A stretch of 64,000 nucleotides of DNA from Candidatus Rifleibacteriota bacterium. Its GTDB lineage: Bacteria; Riflebacteria; Ozemobacteria; Ozemobacterales; Ozemobacteraceae. The notes below the pieces were generated by a model. The model saw only the letters and a program-made list of their open reading frames with translations. It had not been told where the DNA came from and ran no database searches. The translations under genes and the position numbers were made by a program. Every line of letters begins with the position of its first letter. Position 1 is the first letter of the stretch. This document shows positions 53,815 through 62,198 of this stretch, piece by piece. The DNA lies in assembly GCA_029565415.1 (NCBI GenBank), contig JAKQOH010000032.1, forward strand, positions 22,756 to 86,755, given 5' to 3'.

Positions 53815-54933
53815 GTGCGCCTTCACGGTGATTCGAGAGAATTCGGACAGGTCACACCCGTTGCGCTCGTGGACGAGGCCGTCCTCGGGCGCAACGTTCG
53901 TTCCGCCGCCTCGTTCGCCGCGGCACATGGGATCGCGCTTCGGCCGCACATCAAAACGCACAAGTGCCCGACCATCGCCCGGATGCAGCTCGAGGCCGGT
54001 GCCGCGGGCATCACCTGCGCAACCGTCGACGAGTCGGCCGCCTTCATCGAGGCCGGTTTCCATGATATCTTCATCGCCTATCCGATCGTCGGGGCCGGCC
54101 GGCTCGATCTGCTGAAAAGGCTTTGCAGCCTGGCACGGATCACGGTCGGCATCGATGCCCCGGAGCATATCGCCCTGCTTGCGGCTCTCGATCTGGTGGC
54201 GCCTTTGCGCGTGCGGATCGAGATCGATTGCGGTCATCACAGGTGCGGCCTTCCGCCCGGCCCGGCCGTCGTTGCCCTTGCAGCCGCCGTCTCGGCCGCG
54301 AAGGGCCTCGTTTTCGACGGGGTGTTCACCCACGCAGGCCACGTTTACGCGGCCACCAACACCGAAAAGATCCGGGAAACGGCTCTGGCGGAAGGGGCAG
54401 CCGTCGTCGAAGCCGCGCGGATCATCCGGGAAGCCGGCATCCCGTGTCCGCAGGTCAGCATCGGCTCGACCCCTACCTGGCGCATCTCCGGGATCATGCC
54501 CGGTGTCACCGAGGCACGTCCCGGAAACTACGTCTATCACGATGCGATCCAGGTCGGTCTCGGCGTGGCGACGCTCGGTGACTGTGCCTTCACGGTACTC
54601 ACGACGGTCATCGCCGTCTATGCCGACCGGTTCGTCGTCGATGCCGGCAGCAAGGCCCTCGGCCTCGACAAGGGGGCCCATGGCATCGAGCTGCTGAAGG
54701 GGTATGGGTTCGTGCTGACGGAAGACGGCACGCCGATGCCGGACTGGGTTCCGGCACGTCTGTCTGAGGAGCACGGCATCGTGCCCCTGTCGCCGGAAAG
54801 CCCCCGGCCCCGGATCGGCGACCGGCTGCAGATCATTCCCAACCACTCCTGCGCCGCCGCCAACCTGTTCGCGTCCGTCACCTTCGCATCGGATGCGTCG
54901 ACAACGCATTCCCTGGTCGGCCGTCACATATAA
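53815..54933 (+). CDS. Fold-type III PLP enzyme (D-threonine aldolase/D-serine dehydratase-like)
   Basis: A 372-aa protein. The alanine-racemase-like barrel carries the PLP lysine in RPHIKTHKCPTIARMQ and GGHAGHVY-type text (GVFTHAGHVYA). The C-terminal PNHSCAAANL holds an H-x-C pair, the zinc site seen in D-serine dehydratases (D-threonine aldolases tend to have H-x-D). It probably acts on a D-beta-hydroxy amino acid. Start is the GTG at 53815, with TTGGAG just upstream. It ends 2 nt before the convergent B12-radical SAM gene. Confidence 0.82.
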   Translation: MRLHGDSREFGQVTPVALVDEAVLGRNVRSAASFAAAHGIALRPHIKTHKCPTIARMQLEAGAAGITCATVDESAAFIEAGFHDIFIAYPIVGAGRLDLLKRLCSLARITVGIDAPEHIALLAALDLVAPLRVRIEIDCGHHRCGLPPGPAVVALAAAVSAAKGLVFDGVFTHAGHVYAATNTEKIRETALAEGAAVVEAARIIREAGIPCPQVSIGSTPTWRISGIMPGVTEARPGNYVYHDAIQVGLGVATLGDCAFTVLTTVIAVYADRFVVDAGSKALGLDKGAHGIELLKGYGFVLTEDGTPMPDWVPARLSEEHGIVPLSPESPRPRIGDRLQIIPNHSCAAANLFASVTFASDASTTHSLVGRHI

Positions 54934-54935
54934 TA

Positions 54936-56399
54936 CTATTTTATATTGAACACCGAACGGGCGATATTGACGATTTTTTTCGGGCTGTTCAGCATCTTGC
55001 GGCCGTACATCTTCAGGCATTCGATGGGATTGTTGATCAACTGAAGCCCGATGCGGCGTAAATTCAACGTGCGCACCCAGGATTCGAGCTGCTCCCGTGT
55101 CAGGGCGTCGGTGCGCATCGATGCCTGGGAGTCGGCGTTGAACTGGCTCCACTCGACCGCCTCGATCCAGCCGTGCTTCGCGGCCTGCTCATACAGCTCG
55201 GTGCCGGGGTAGGGGGTCGCCAGCGAAAACTGGAGATAATCGGCCTTCACGCGTTTGACGAACCGCCAGGTCTTGCGGATCGTCTGCTCGGTTTCGCCGG
55301 GCAGGCCGAGCACGAGGGTCAGATGCACCTTGATGCCCAGTTCCCGGGTCAAGGCGATCACTTCCTCGGCTTTCGCGAGGTCGAGCCCCTTGTGAATTCC
55401 GTCGATGATTCCCTGATCGGCGGACTCGATCCCGTATTTGACGGCGAACAGGCCGGCTTCCCGGCAAGCGGCGAGGGTTTCCCGGTCGAAACAGTCGGCG
55501 CGGCACATCGCGGCCCAGGGGGTCGTGATGCCGCGCTTTTTGATCTCCTCGCACAACTGCAGCACATGGGATTTTTTCAGGTTGAACGTGTCGTCATCGA
55601 AATAGACGGCCTTGAAGGGCCATTTCTTCAGGCACCACGCCATCTCCTCGGCCACGTCGGCCGGGTCGCGGAACCGCACGCCGTACCCGCCGTACCGCGC
55701 CTTGATCCAGACGCAGAACGAACACTTGTAGGGACAGCCGCGCTCGGTCACCATCTGCAGGTTCGGCACCGGCAGGAAGGCGAAATCGTCGTTGTACCGC
55801 AGCATCGGCATTTTTTCGCGGGCGGGCCAGGGCAGGGCGTTCAGATCCGGTTCGGGCCGGCGCGGCTCGGCGACGACGACACCATCGACCCGATGATACA
55901 GCCCCTTCGTGCCGGCGAGGGATGCGCGGTCACGCAGCCTCCGGGCAAGCTCGAGGGCCGTTTCCTCCCACTCGTAGGTGAGGCCGCCGTCGATGGCCGG
56001 GTTTTCCTCGAGCATCCGGGGACCCCAGCCCGTGACCATCAGTCCGGCCGTGGCCAGGTAGGCGCCGGGAAGCAGGCCGCGCAGCTTCTCGAAGATGGCG
56101 CGGTCGTTCGGATAGCTCGGCGCGACCGTTTCCTGGATGTAGAGATCGGGCTTGAACGCCTCGACGCGCCGGTAGAACTCGTCGAACCCCATTCCCTCGG
56201 CGACCGCGTCCCAGAGTTCGACCTTGAACCCGTGTTTTTCGAGCAGGGCCGCCGCCTGGGCGATGCTGAAAGGGAAGGGGATCCAGGCAGGAACGCCGTC
56301 CCGCGTCAGTTCGTCGGTCATGTAGGGGAACCGCGCTCCCGAGCGCAGTCCATACAACGGGCCCTGACGCCAGGGCGGATTCGCGATGAGGATGTTCAT
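54936..56399 (-). CDS. B12-binding domain radical SAM protein
   Basis: About 487 aa. The N-terminus (MNILIANPPWRQGPLYG, then QAAALLEKHGFKVELWDAV) resembles the cobalamin-binding domain of this class. The radical SAM motif is TERGCPYKCSFCVW (C-x3-C-x2-C) near residue 200. An ELYEQAAKHGW-type end follows. Relatives methylate or rearrange unactivated carbons, often in lipids or natural products. SD CAGGAGGG supports the ATG at 56399. Similar enzymes occur at 59681 and 60697, so the region may encode a shared pathway. Confidence 0.85.
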   Translation of the reverse strand: MNILIANPPWRQGPLYGLRSGARFPYMTDELTRDGVPAWIPFPFSIAQAAALLEKHGFKVELWDAVAEGMGFDEFYRRVEAFKPDLYIQETVAPSYPNDRAIFEKLRGLLPGAYLATAGLMVTGWGPRMLEENPAIDGGLTYEWEETALELARRLRDRASLAGTKGLYHRVDGVVVAEPRRPEPDLNALPWPAREKMPMLRYNDDFAFLPVPNLQMVTERGCPYKCSFCVWIKARYGGYGVRFRDPADVAEEMAWCLKKWPFKAVYFDDDTFNLKKSHVLQLCEEIKKRGITTPWAAMCRADCFDRETLAACREAGLFAVKYGIESADQGIIDGIHKGLDLAKAEEVIALTRELGIKVHLTLVLGLPGETEQTIRKTWRFVKRVKADYLQFSLATPYPGTELYEQAAKHGWIEAVEWSQFNADSQASMRTDALTREQLESWVRTLNLRRIGLQLINNPIECLKMYGRKMLNSPKKIVNIARSVFNIK

Positions 56400-56455
56400 G
56401 ACGGCCCTCCTGTGATTCGCCCCGGATGATACCACGAAGAGCCGTCCGGGAACAG

Positions 56456-56487
56456 GATCGCCCCGGGAACGGGCCCGGGGCGATCCA
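56456..56487. terminator. Strong GC hairpin, terminator-like
   Basis: A 13-bp perfect stem, GGATCGCCCCGGG pairing with CCCGGGGCGATCC, with a 6-nt loop, downstream of the POT transporter gene. No clear T tract follows on either strand, so it may be a terminator assisted by a factor or an mRNA-stabilising stem. Confidence 0.55.
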
Positions 56488-56511
56488 CAGAAACGGATTA
56501 TTCTATATCGA

Positions 56512-58140
56512 TCAGTTTACACCGTGCATCATCTGCGACAGCTTGCGGTAGAGGAAGAACAGGATGACCGCGGAGGCTCCGGAGGAGATGGCGAAGATCA
56601 TGAAGAACTCATACAGGTTCGTGATGGGATACCCGAGCAGCGACGGGTAGACCGCGGGAACGCCGATCTCGGCGAGGGTCTTGAGCTGCTCGGCCGTCGC
56701 GACGGCCTTTCCGGCCAGAATGTCGGGGAGGTTCATGATGCCCTTCTCGGCGGCCATCTTGAACTCGCCGATGCCGGGGGGATACAGGCCGCTCAGCATG
56801 CCGGCGAACTTGTTCGCGGCGGCGCTGGAGAGGAACCAGGTGCCCATCAGCAGCGAGGCGAACTTGACCGGTGCCAGTTTCGAGACCATCGAGAGGCCGA
56901 TCGGCGAAAGACATAGTTCGCCGAATGTCTGGATCAGATACAGGCTCACGAGCCAGTACATGCTGATCTTCGTGTTCGCATCCACCCCCTTCACGCCGAA
57001 CGCGATCAGGAAGTAGGAGATCGAGAGCAGCAGCAGGCCGATCGCCATCTTGAGCGGCGAGGACGGCTCCATGTTGCGGCGGCCGAGGGCCAGCCACAGC
57101 ATCGTGAACAGGTTCGCGAACAGGATGATCGCGACGGGGTTGAGCGACTGGAAGTAGCTTGCGGGCATCGTCCAGCCCATGATCGTACGATCCGTCTGCT
57201 CTTCGGCGAAGTAGGTCAACGAGGCGCCGGCCTGCTCGAACGCGGACCAGAAGAAGATGACGAAGAAGACGAGGATGAAGATGACCCAGATGCGCTGTTT
57301 TTCGACCGGGGTCAACGTCGTATCCGAGAGGATCATGCCGGGGACGACGATCATGGCGGCGTAGATCAGGGCGCCGACCACGCCGGTCTTGAGCACGAAG
57401 TTGAGGACGATGAACAGGCCGACGAGCACCACGCCCCAGAACACCATCTGGCCGGTGGTGAAGCCGGCGCCGTCGGCGGCCTTCTCTTCGGCCGTCTTCT
57501 TCGGCTTGGGCATGCCGATCGCCTCACCTTCCGGGGTGACGAGGTATTTATTCTGGAAGAACAGCATGACGAGCACGCCCACGACCATGCCGATACCGGC
57601 GGCGAGGAAGCCGTATTTGAAGTCGGCCGGGTTGCCGGTGTCACCGAGGCCGCCGCAGATGAGCGGCGAGAAGAAGGCGCCGAGGTTGATGCCCATGTAG
57701 AAGATCGTGAAGGCCGAGTCGACGCGCTTGTCGCCGGCCGGATACAACTGGCCGACCATCGTCGAGATGTTCGGTTTGAAGAAACCGTTGCCGAGGATCA
57801 GGATACCCAGGCCCGCGTAGAACAGCCATTTCGCCGATTCCGGCGTCTGATACAGCACGGCGCTGCCGAACAGCAGGAACTGGCCGGCCGCCATCATCAG
57901 GCCGCCCATCAGGATCGAGCGCCGGTTTCCGAGATACCGGTCGGAGAGATAGCCGCCCAGAAGGGGCGTCAGGTAGACAAGGCCGGTGTAACTGCCGTAG
58001 ATGTCGGAGGCAAGCGCCTTGTCGAGCATCAGCGCCTTGATCATGAACAGCGTGAAAATGGCGCGCATGCCGTAGTAGCTGAACCGCTCCCACATTTCCA
58101 CCGTGAACAGAAGGAATAACCCGGCAGGATGTCCGAACAT
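56512..58140 (-). CDS. POT/PTR2-family proton-dependent peptide transporter
   Basis: About 542 aa with 12-14 membrane helices. The family motifs are visible: FTVEMWERFSYYGMRAIFTL at the N-terminus, FYMGINLGAFFSPLICG, and FGELCLSPIGLSMVSKLAP. It imports di- and tripeptides by proton symport. The start at 58140 is supported by the conserved N-terminus and an upstream GGGGAG. A promoter lies at 58214-58242. It adds a second peptide importer besides the OPT protein. Confidence 0.93.
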   Translation of the reverse strand: MFGHPAGLFLLFTVEMWERFSYYGMRAIFTLFMIKALMLDKALASDIYGSYTGLVYLTPLLGGYLSDRYLGNRRSILMGGLMMAAGQFLLFGSAVLYQTPESAKWLFYAGLGILILGNGFFKPNISTMVGQLYPAGDKRVDSAFTIFYMGINLGAFFSPLICGGLGDTGNPADFKYGFLAAGIGMVVGVLVMLFFQNKYLVTPEGEAIGMPKPKKTAEEKAADGAGFTTGQMVFWGVVLVGLFIVLNFVLKTGVVGALIYAAMIVVPGMILSDTTLTPVEKQRIWVIFILVFFVIFFWSAFEQAGASLTYFAEEQTDRTIMGWTMPASYFQSLNPVAIILFANLFTMLWLALGRRNMEPSSPLKMAIGLLLLSISYFLIAFGVKGVDANTKISMYWLVSLYLIQTFGELCLSPIGLSMVSKLAPVKFASLLMGTWFLSSAAANKFAGMLSGLYPPGIGEFKMAAEKGIMNLPDILAGKAVATAEQLKTLAEIGVPAVYPSLLGYPITNLYEFFMIFAISSGASAVILFFLYRKLSQMMHGVN

Positions 58141-58213
58141 CGTCCGTCGTCTCCCCTTGATAATGGAGTATCGCTGGTATCGTATCTTCTTGCAGCGACC
58201 TGTTTGAGCACGG

Positions 58214-58242
58214 AGTATATCACACCCGCATCGCCCTGTCAT
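58214..58242 (-). promoter_or_regulatory. Promoter for the POT transporter gene
   Basis: On the minus strand, ATGACA and TATACT are separated by 17 nt (both 5/6 matches), about 75 nt upstream of the start codon. Confidence 0.6.
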
Positions 58243-58355
58243 AACCCGGTCGTCTCCTCCAGAATTCTTCCCACTTCGTCGTCAAATCTGTATCCAACGC
58301 GTCACCCCCCCCCCAACAAGATGACAAATTTTCTCGTGGGAATTCTGTCGCAGGA

Positions 58356-58400
58356 CATCTGTTTCATCTGCGAAATCTGCGGATCGTATCTCCGATCAGG
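58356..58400 (+). repeat. Dispersed 9-nt-periodic repeat A, copy 2
   Basis: CATCTGTTTCATCTGCGAAA then TCTGCGGATCGTATC; closely matches 40201-40245 and has the same ATCTGC periodicity. It sits just upstream of the promoter of a glycosyltransferase gene, as copy 1 sits upstream of the transporter gene. Confidence 0.75.
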
Positions 58401-58438
58401 CATGGGGATTTCATCCTCGTGTTTCGGGGGGAGGCTGC

Positions 58439-58467
58439 TTGCTCCGCGACGCGGGACGGGGTATAAC
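58439..58467 (+). promoter_or_regulatory. Promoter with near-zero leader for the glycosyltransferase gene
   Basis: TTGCTC and TATAAC are separated by 17 nt. The -10 ends 9 nt before the ATG at 58477, so the mRNA leader would be only a few bases. Confidence 0.55.
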
Positions 58468-58476
58468 CTTTGCGGA

Positions 58477-59427
58477 ATGAGTCGACAGACATCGGAACAG
58501 ACCGCAACCCGCGTCAGCCCGCGCGTCGGGATCGTCATGCTGACCTGGAACCAGAAGCAGATGACGTTCGAAGGGCTTACGGCCCTGCGCAAGCTCGAGG
58601 GGCCGAAGCCGCGCATCGTCCTCGTCGACAACGGAAGTGTCGACGGCACGTGCGAAGCTGTTCGGGAGGCGTTTCCCGAGGTCGAGGTTCTCGGCCTGCC
58701 AGCGAACGAGGGGTTCTGCGCGGCGAACAACCGGGGTGCCGAGCTGCTCCTGAAGGATCCCGGGATCGCGTATGTGCTGTTCGTCAACAACGACATCGAT
58801 CTCGAGCCCGACTGCGTGAACCGTCTGACCGCCTTCATGGACGCCACGCCGGCTGCCGGCGCCTGCGGGCCGCTGATCTTCTACGACAACCCGCGCGAGA
58901 CCGTCTGGGCTGCCGGCGGCCGCATCTATCCCGATCTGATGTGGTTCCCCCCGATCCTGCGGGACCGGCCCTGGCGATGCGGGAACACGCCGCGCCGCGT
59001 CGGTTACATTCACGGCTGTGCCCTGATGGTGCGCCGCCCGGTGATCGAAACGACCGGCATGTTCGATGAGCGGTTCTTCATCTATCACGACGAAGTCGAC
59101 TGGTGCCACCGTATGCAGCTCGCAGGCCACGAGGTGTGGCTCGTGCCGGCGGCTCGTCTCTATCACAAGGTTTCCCAGGTCGTCGGACAGCACAGCCCGA
59201 TGATGATCTATTATACATCCCGCAATAAATTACTCTTCTGGTGGAAACACGGCCGCCTGTCGGATCTTCCGAAGTTCTACGCCTTCCATCTCTGGAAGAT
59301 GATCCGCATCTTTGCCCGCGCCGGTTCGCCCTGGGCCTGGATCTCGCTGTTCAAGGCCCTGTTCGACGCCCTCACCGGGGGTTTCGGCCGCGGCCACATC
59401 GAGGCGGCAAGGAACAACAAGCGGTGA
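58477..59427 (+). CDS. Family 2 glycosyltransferase (rhamnosyltransferase-like)
   Basis: About 316 aa. GT-A fold motifs: VGIVMLTWNQKQMTFEGL at the start, VLVDNGSVDGTCEAV, the DxD-like FVNNDIDLEPDCV, and FDERFFIYHDEVDWCHRMQ near the acceptor site. It probably adds a sugar to a cell-surface glycan or glycolipid. No membrane helix is obvious. An AT-rich patch near the 3' end (59205-59240) uses TAT, ACA, AAT, AAA and TTA codons. Confidence 0.87.
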   Translation: MSRQTSEQTATRVSPRVGIVMLTWNQKQMTFEGLTALRKLEGPKPRIVLVDNGSVDGTCEAVREAFPEVEVLGLPANEGFCAANNRGAELLLKDPGIAYVLFVNNDIDLEPDCVNRLTAFMDATPAAGACGPLIFYDNPRETVWAAGGRIYPDLMWFPPILRDRPWRCGNTPRRVGYIHGCALMVRRPVIETTGMFDERFFIYHDEVDWCHRMQLAGHEVWLVPAARLYHKVSQVVGQHSPMMIYYTSRNKLLFWWKHGRLSDLPKFYAFHLWKMIRIFARAGSPWAWISLFKALFDALTGGFGRGHIEAARNNKR

Positions 59428-59504
59428 ATTATGACACCCCCCAGAAATAATCCGTTGAAAATACAATTGAATTTCATGTCCCAAAGATGAAGAAGAACCA
59501 TCAG

Positions 59505-59588
59505 CACAGAGGACACGAAGGACACAAAGGCAACACGGAGAATTCTCAGATACTCCGTGAGTTCTCTGTGCCCCTTGTGCTCTCTGTG
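59505..59588. repeat. Dispersed long-hairpin repeat B, copy 2
   Basis: Left arm 59505-59540 (CACAGAGGACACGAAGGACA...) pairs with right arm 59553-59588 (CTCCGTGAGTTCTCTGTGCC...). Both arms are 36 nt and are about 75% complementary, with a 12-nt loop. The same unit as at 53676-53764. The surrounding 59428-59680 gap has no supported gene; its peptide-like reading (HRGHEGHKGN) is spurious. Confidence 0.78.
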
Positions 59589-59680
59589 CTGAAGACGTTT
59601 CACGGGGTGATTCTACCCGTTTTTACCGTCAGGGCTTTCCAATATGACAGGCATCGGGACGAAGGCTGGGGGAGGATCGG

Positions 59681-60700
59681 ATGACCTGTTACTCTTCCGT
59701 TCGTGAGATATTGGACAGGATGGATCTAGATCGGTTCAAGCGGTGGATGTGGCTGCGGACGCTGTATCTCAAATGGAGACTGCCGGTCCGGTTTCCCCTG
59801 ATCCTCAACATCGAGCCGACCAACCGGTGCAACCTCGCCTGTTCCATGTGTCCCCGCTCGATCAGCGGCCGGCCCGTGACGGATATCGACGAGAAGCTGT
59901 TCGCCTCGCTCGTCGAGGAGCTTCGCCGGGAAGGGCCGATCCTGAAGGTGTTCCTCCAGAAAGACGGCGAGCCGCTCCTGCACCCGAAGATCGCGAAGAT
60001 GGTCGAGATGCTGAGTGACGCGCGGGCTGCGAAGTCGATCGGCATCATCACGAACGGCACGCTCCTCACCGACGACATGTTCGCCGATCTCGCGGCAGCC
60101 GGTCTCGACGATCTGATCGTCAGTATCGATGCCGTCGATCCGGCCGGCTACGAGAAGCTCAAGGGCGCGAATGCCTACGAACGCGTCGTCGCGAACGTCG
60201 AGCGGGCGATCGCGCTCAAACGCGAACACCACCTGACCCGCCCACTCATCAAGACCCGCATGGTCGCACGGCGCGGCCACGAGGCCGAGATCGAAGCATT
60301 CCGTCAGCGCTGGTCGGGGAAAGCTGACATGATCGACATCACGCCGTATCACACATGGCTCGGCGCCGTCGGTGACGAGCGTTGCTACGCCAGCGACGGC
60401 CGGTATCCCTGTTCCCTCCTGTGGTACACCGGCATCGTGAACTCCGACGGCCAGGTTTCGCCCTGCTGCATCGATTACGACTGCCGGGGCACGATTGGCA
60501 GGGTGGGCGAGGGCGGTTTCAAAGCGATCTGGAACGGGAAAGCCCTCCGAGAGCTTCGTTTGAAACACCTTCGCGGGGCTTACGGCGAGACTGCAATCTG
60601 CAAGAACTGCGAATACTGGCTCATCAAGGAAGACATCGGCGCCTGGCTGCGCCGCATCAATAGAATATCATATACAACGAATGACGGAGGCGGCCGATGA
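59681..60700 (+). CDS. Radical SAM/SPASM protein
   Basis: A 339-aa enzyme. The motif EPTNRCNLACSMCPRS holds the C-x3-C-x2-C cluster ligands near residue 50, followed by LQKDGEPLLHPKI for SAM. A C-terminal SPASM-like cysteine set (RYPCSLLWYTG, SPCCIDYDCRG, CKNCEYW) follows. Such proteins modify peptides or small molecules. SD GGGGGAGGATCGG precedes the ATG. Its stop overlaps the B12-radical SAM gene (60697-60700), so the two act or are made together. Substrate unknown. Confidence 0.86.
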   Translation: MTCYSSVREILDRMDLDRFKRWMWLRTLYLKWRLPVRFPLILNIEPTNRCNLACSMCPRSISGRPVTDIDEKLFASLVEELRREGPILKVFLQKDGEPLLHPKIAKMVEMLSDARAAKSIGIITNGTLLTDDMFADLAAAGLDDLIVSIDAVDPAGYEKLKGANAYERVVANVERAIALKREHHLTRPLIKTRMVARRGHEAEIEAFRQRWSGKADMIDITPYHTWLGAVGDERCYASDGRYPCSLLWYTGIVNSDGQVSPCCIDYDCRGTIGRVGEGGFKAIWNGKALRELRLKHLRGAYGETAICKNCEYWLIKEDIGAWLRRINRISYTTNDGGGR

Positions 60701-62187
60701 CCGGTTCGACCACGAAAACCACGAGATCGATTCCCTGCCTGCGCCGGCCTCTCCGGGTCGCCCTCGTCAATCCGCCGTTTCTGCCGGATTTCTCCCGCGG
60801 TCAGCGCTCGCCCGCCGTCACGCGCAGCGGCACGCTGTACTACCCGATGTGGCTCGCCTACGCCGCCGCCCACGCGATGCGGCTCGGCCACGAGGTTTCC
60901 CTGATCGATGCCGTCGCCCTCGACCTGACGGCCGACGAGACCCTCGAACGGCTCCGCACGTTCGCTCCGCACCTGGTTCTCGTCGAAGCCTCGACCCCGA
61001 GCATCGAGAACGACCTCTCGTTCGCCGCCCGCACGAAAGAGGCCTGCAAGCCGTCCTGCGTTTTCGTCTGCGGCACTCACGTCTCGGCGCTTCCCGACGA
61101 GTCCCTCGCCATGCAGCCGACGCTCGACGGCGCGCTGATCGGGGAGTATGAAATCCCGCTCGAACAGGTTCTCACCGCCCTTGCCGAATGCCAGACGCTT
61201 ACGGGGGGCGAGGGGGTCCATCTCCTCGGGAAGCCGGCCGCGCCACGTTCCCGGTATTTCACCGACCTCGACGCACGCCCGTTCGTCAGCGAGGTGTATC
61301 ACCGGTTCCTGCCGATCAACCGGTATTTCAATCCCAACGCCCATCACCCGATGGTCTCGATTCTGTCGGGACGCGGCTGCCCGTATCGATGCACCTTCTG
61401 CGTCTTTCCCCAGACCCTCACGGGCCACGAGTACCGGAAGCGCTCGGTCGACTCGCTCGTCGCGGAGTTCCGCTGGATCGCCGAGCAGATGCCCCATGTG
61501 CGCGGCGTGTTCATCGAGGATGACACCTTCACGGCTGACCGGAACCGCGTTGCCGGGTTTTGCACGGCCCTTCGCGGGCTCGACCTGCCCCTGAGCTGGA
61601 CGGTGAACGCCCGCGCCGATGTCGATCTCGACACCCTCCGGGCCATGAAAGCGGCCGGTCTGCGCGGCGTCTGCGTCGGCTTCGAGTCCGGCAGCCAGGA
61701 GCTCCTGAACCGCATCCGTAAAGGAACGAAGCTCGACCGGGCCGAGCGGTTCGCCGCCGACGCGAAGGCGGCCGGCATCAAAGTGCACGGCTGTTTCATG
61801 GTCGGGCTGCCCGGCGAGACCCGCGTGACCCTCCAGCAGACCCTTCAATTTGCCCTGCGGCTGCCGCTCGACACGGCCCAGTTCTATCCGCTGATGGTGT
61901 ACCCCGGCACCGAAGCCTACGATTGGGCAAAAGCGAACGGCATGCTGACCGTCGAGCGGTGGCGGGACTGGCTTTCCCCCGAAGGCCTGCACCAGTGCGT
62001 CGTGCGTTCGGCCGAACTCACGAGCGGACAGCTCGTGCGGTTCTGCAACCATGCGCGCCGACGCTTCTACCTCCGGCGCTCGTATCTGCGGGATCTGGCG
62101 GTGCGCATCCTGTTCGACGCCGAGGAGCGCCACCGCGTGATCCGTTCGGCCCGCACCTTCCTTCAGCATCTCTTCTTCGACATATAA
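60697..62187 (+). CDS. B12-binding domain radical SAM protein (BchE/HpnJ-type)
   Basis: A 496-aa enzyme. The N-terminus (VALVNPPFLPDFSRGQRSP, LAYAAAHAMRLGHEVSLIDAV) and the VCGTHVSALPDE segment match the cobalamin-binding domain. The cluster motif is SGRGCPYRCTFCVFPQT near residue 225. A VGLPGETRVTLQQT segment follows. Related enzymes include hopanoid and chlorophyll tailoring proteins and Elp3-type outliers. It overlaps the SPASM gene by 4 nt and is followed 11 nt later by a glycosyltransferase, suggesting a shared lipid or glycan product. Confidence 0.85.
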   Translation: MTGSTTKTTRSIPCLRRPLRVALVNPPFLPDFSRGQRSPAVTRSGTLYYPMWLAYAAAHAMRLGHEVSLIDAVALDLTADETLERLRTFAPHLVLVEASTPSIENDLSFAARTKEACKPSCVFVCGTHVSALPDESLAMQPTLDGALIGEYEIPLEQVLTALAECQTLTGGEGVHLLGKPAAPRSRYFTDLDARPFVSEVYHRFLPINRYFNPNAHHPMVSILSGRGCPYRCTFCVFPQTLTGHEYRKRSVDSLVAEFRWIAEQMPHVRGVFIEDDTFTADRNRVAGFCTALRGLDLPLSWTVNARADVDLDTLRAMKAAGLRGVCVGFESGSQELLNRIRKGTKLDRAERFAADAKAAGIKVHGCFMVGLPGETRVTLQQTLQFALRLPLDTAQFYPLMVYPGTEAYDWAKANGMLTVERWRDWLSPEGLHQCVVRSAELTSGQLVRFCNHARRRFYLRRSYLRDLAVRILFDAEERHRVIRSARTFLQHLFFDI

Positions 62188-62198
62188 TATCATACGTT

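Noticed and set aside
59277..59603. 108-aa frame reading HREHKGHRELTE
   Set aside because: It is the translation of repeat B; the same string appears at the other copy in a different context, so it is not a gene.
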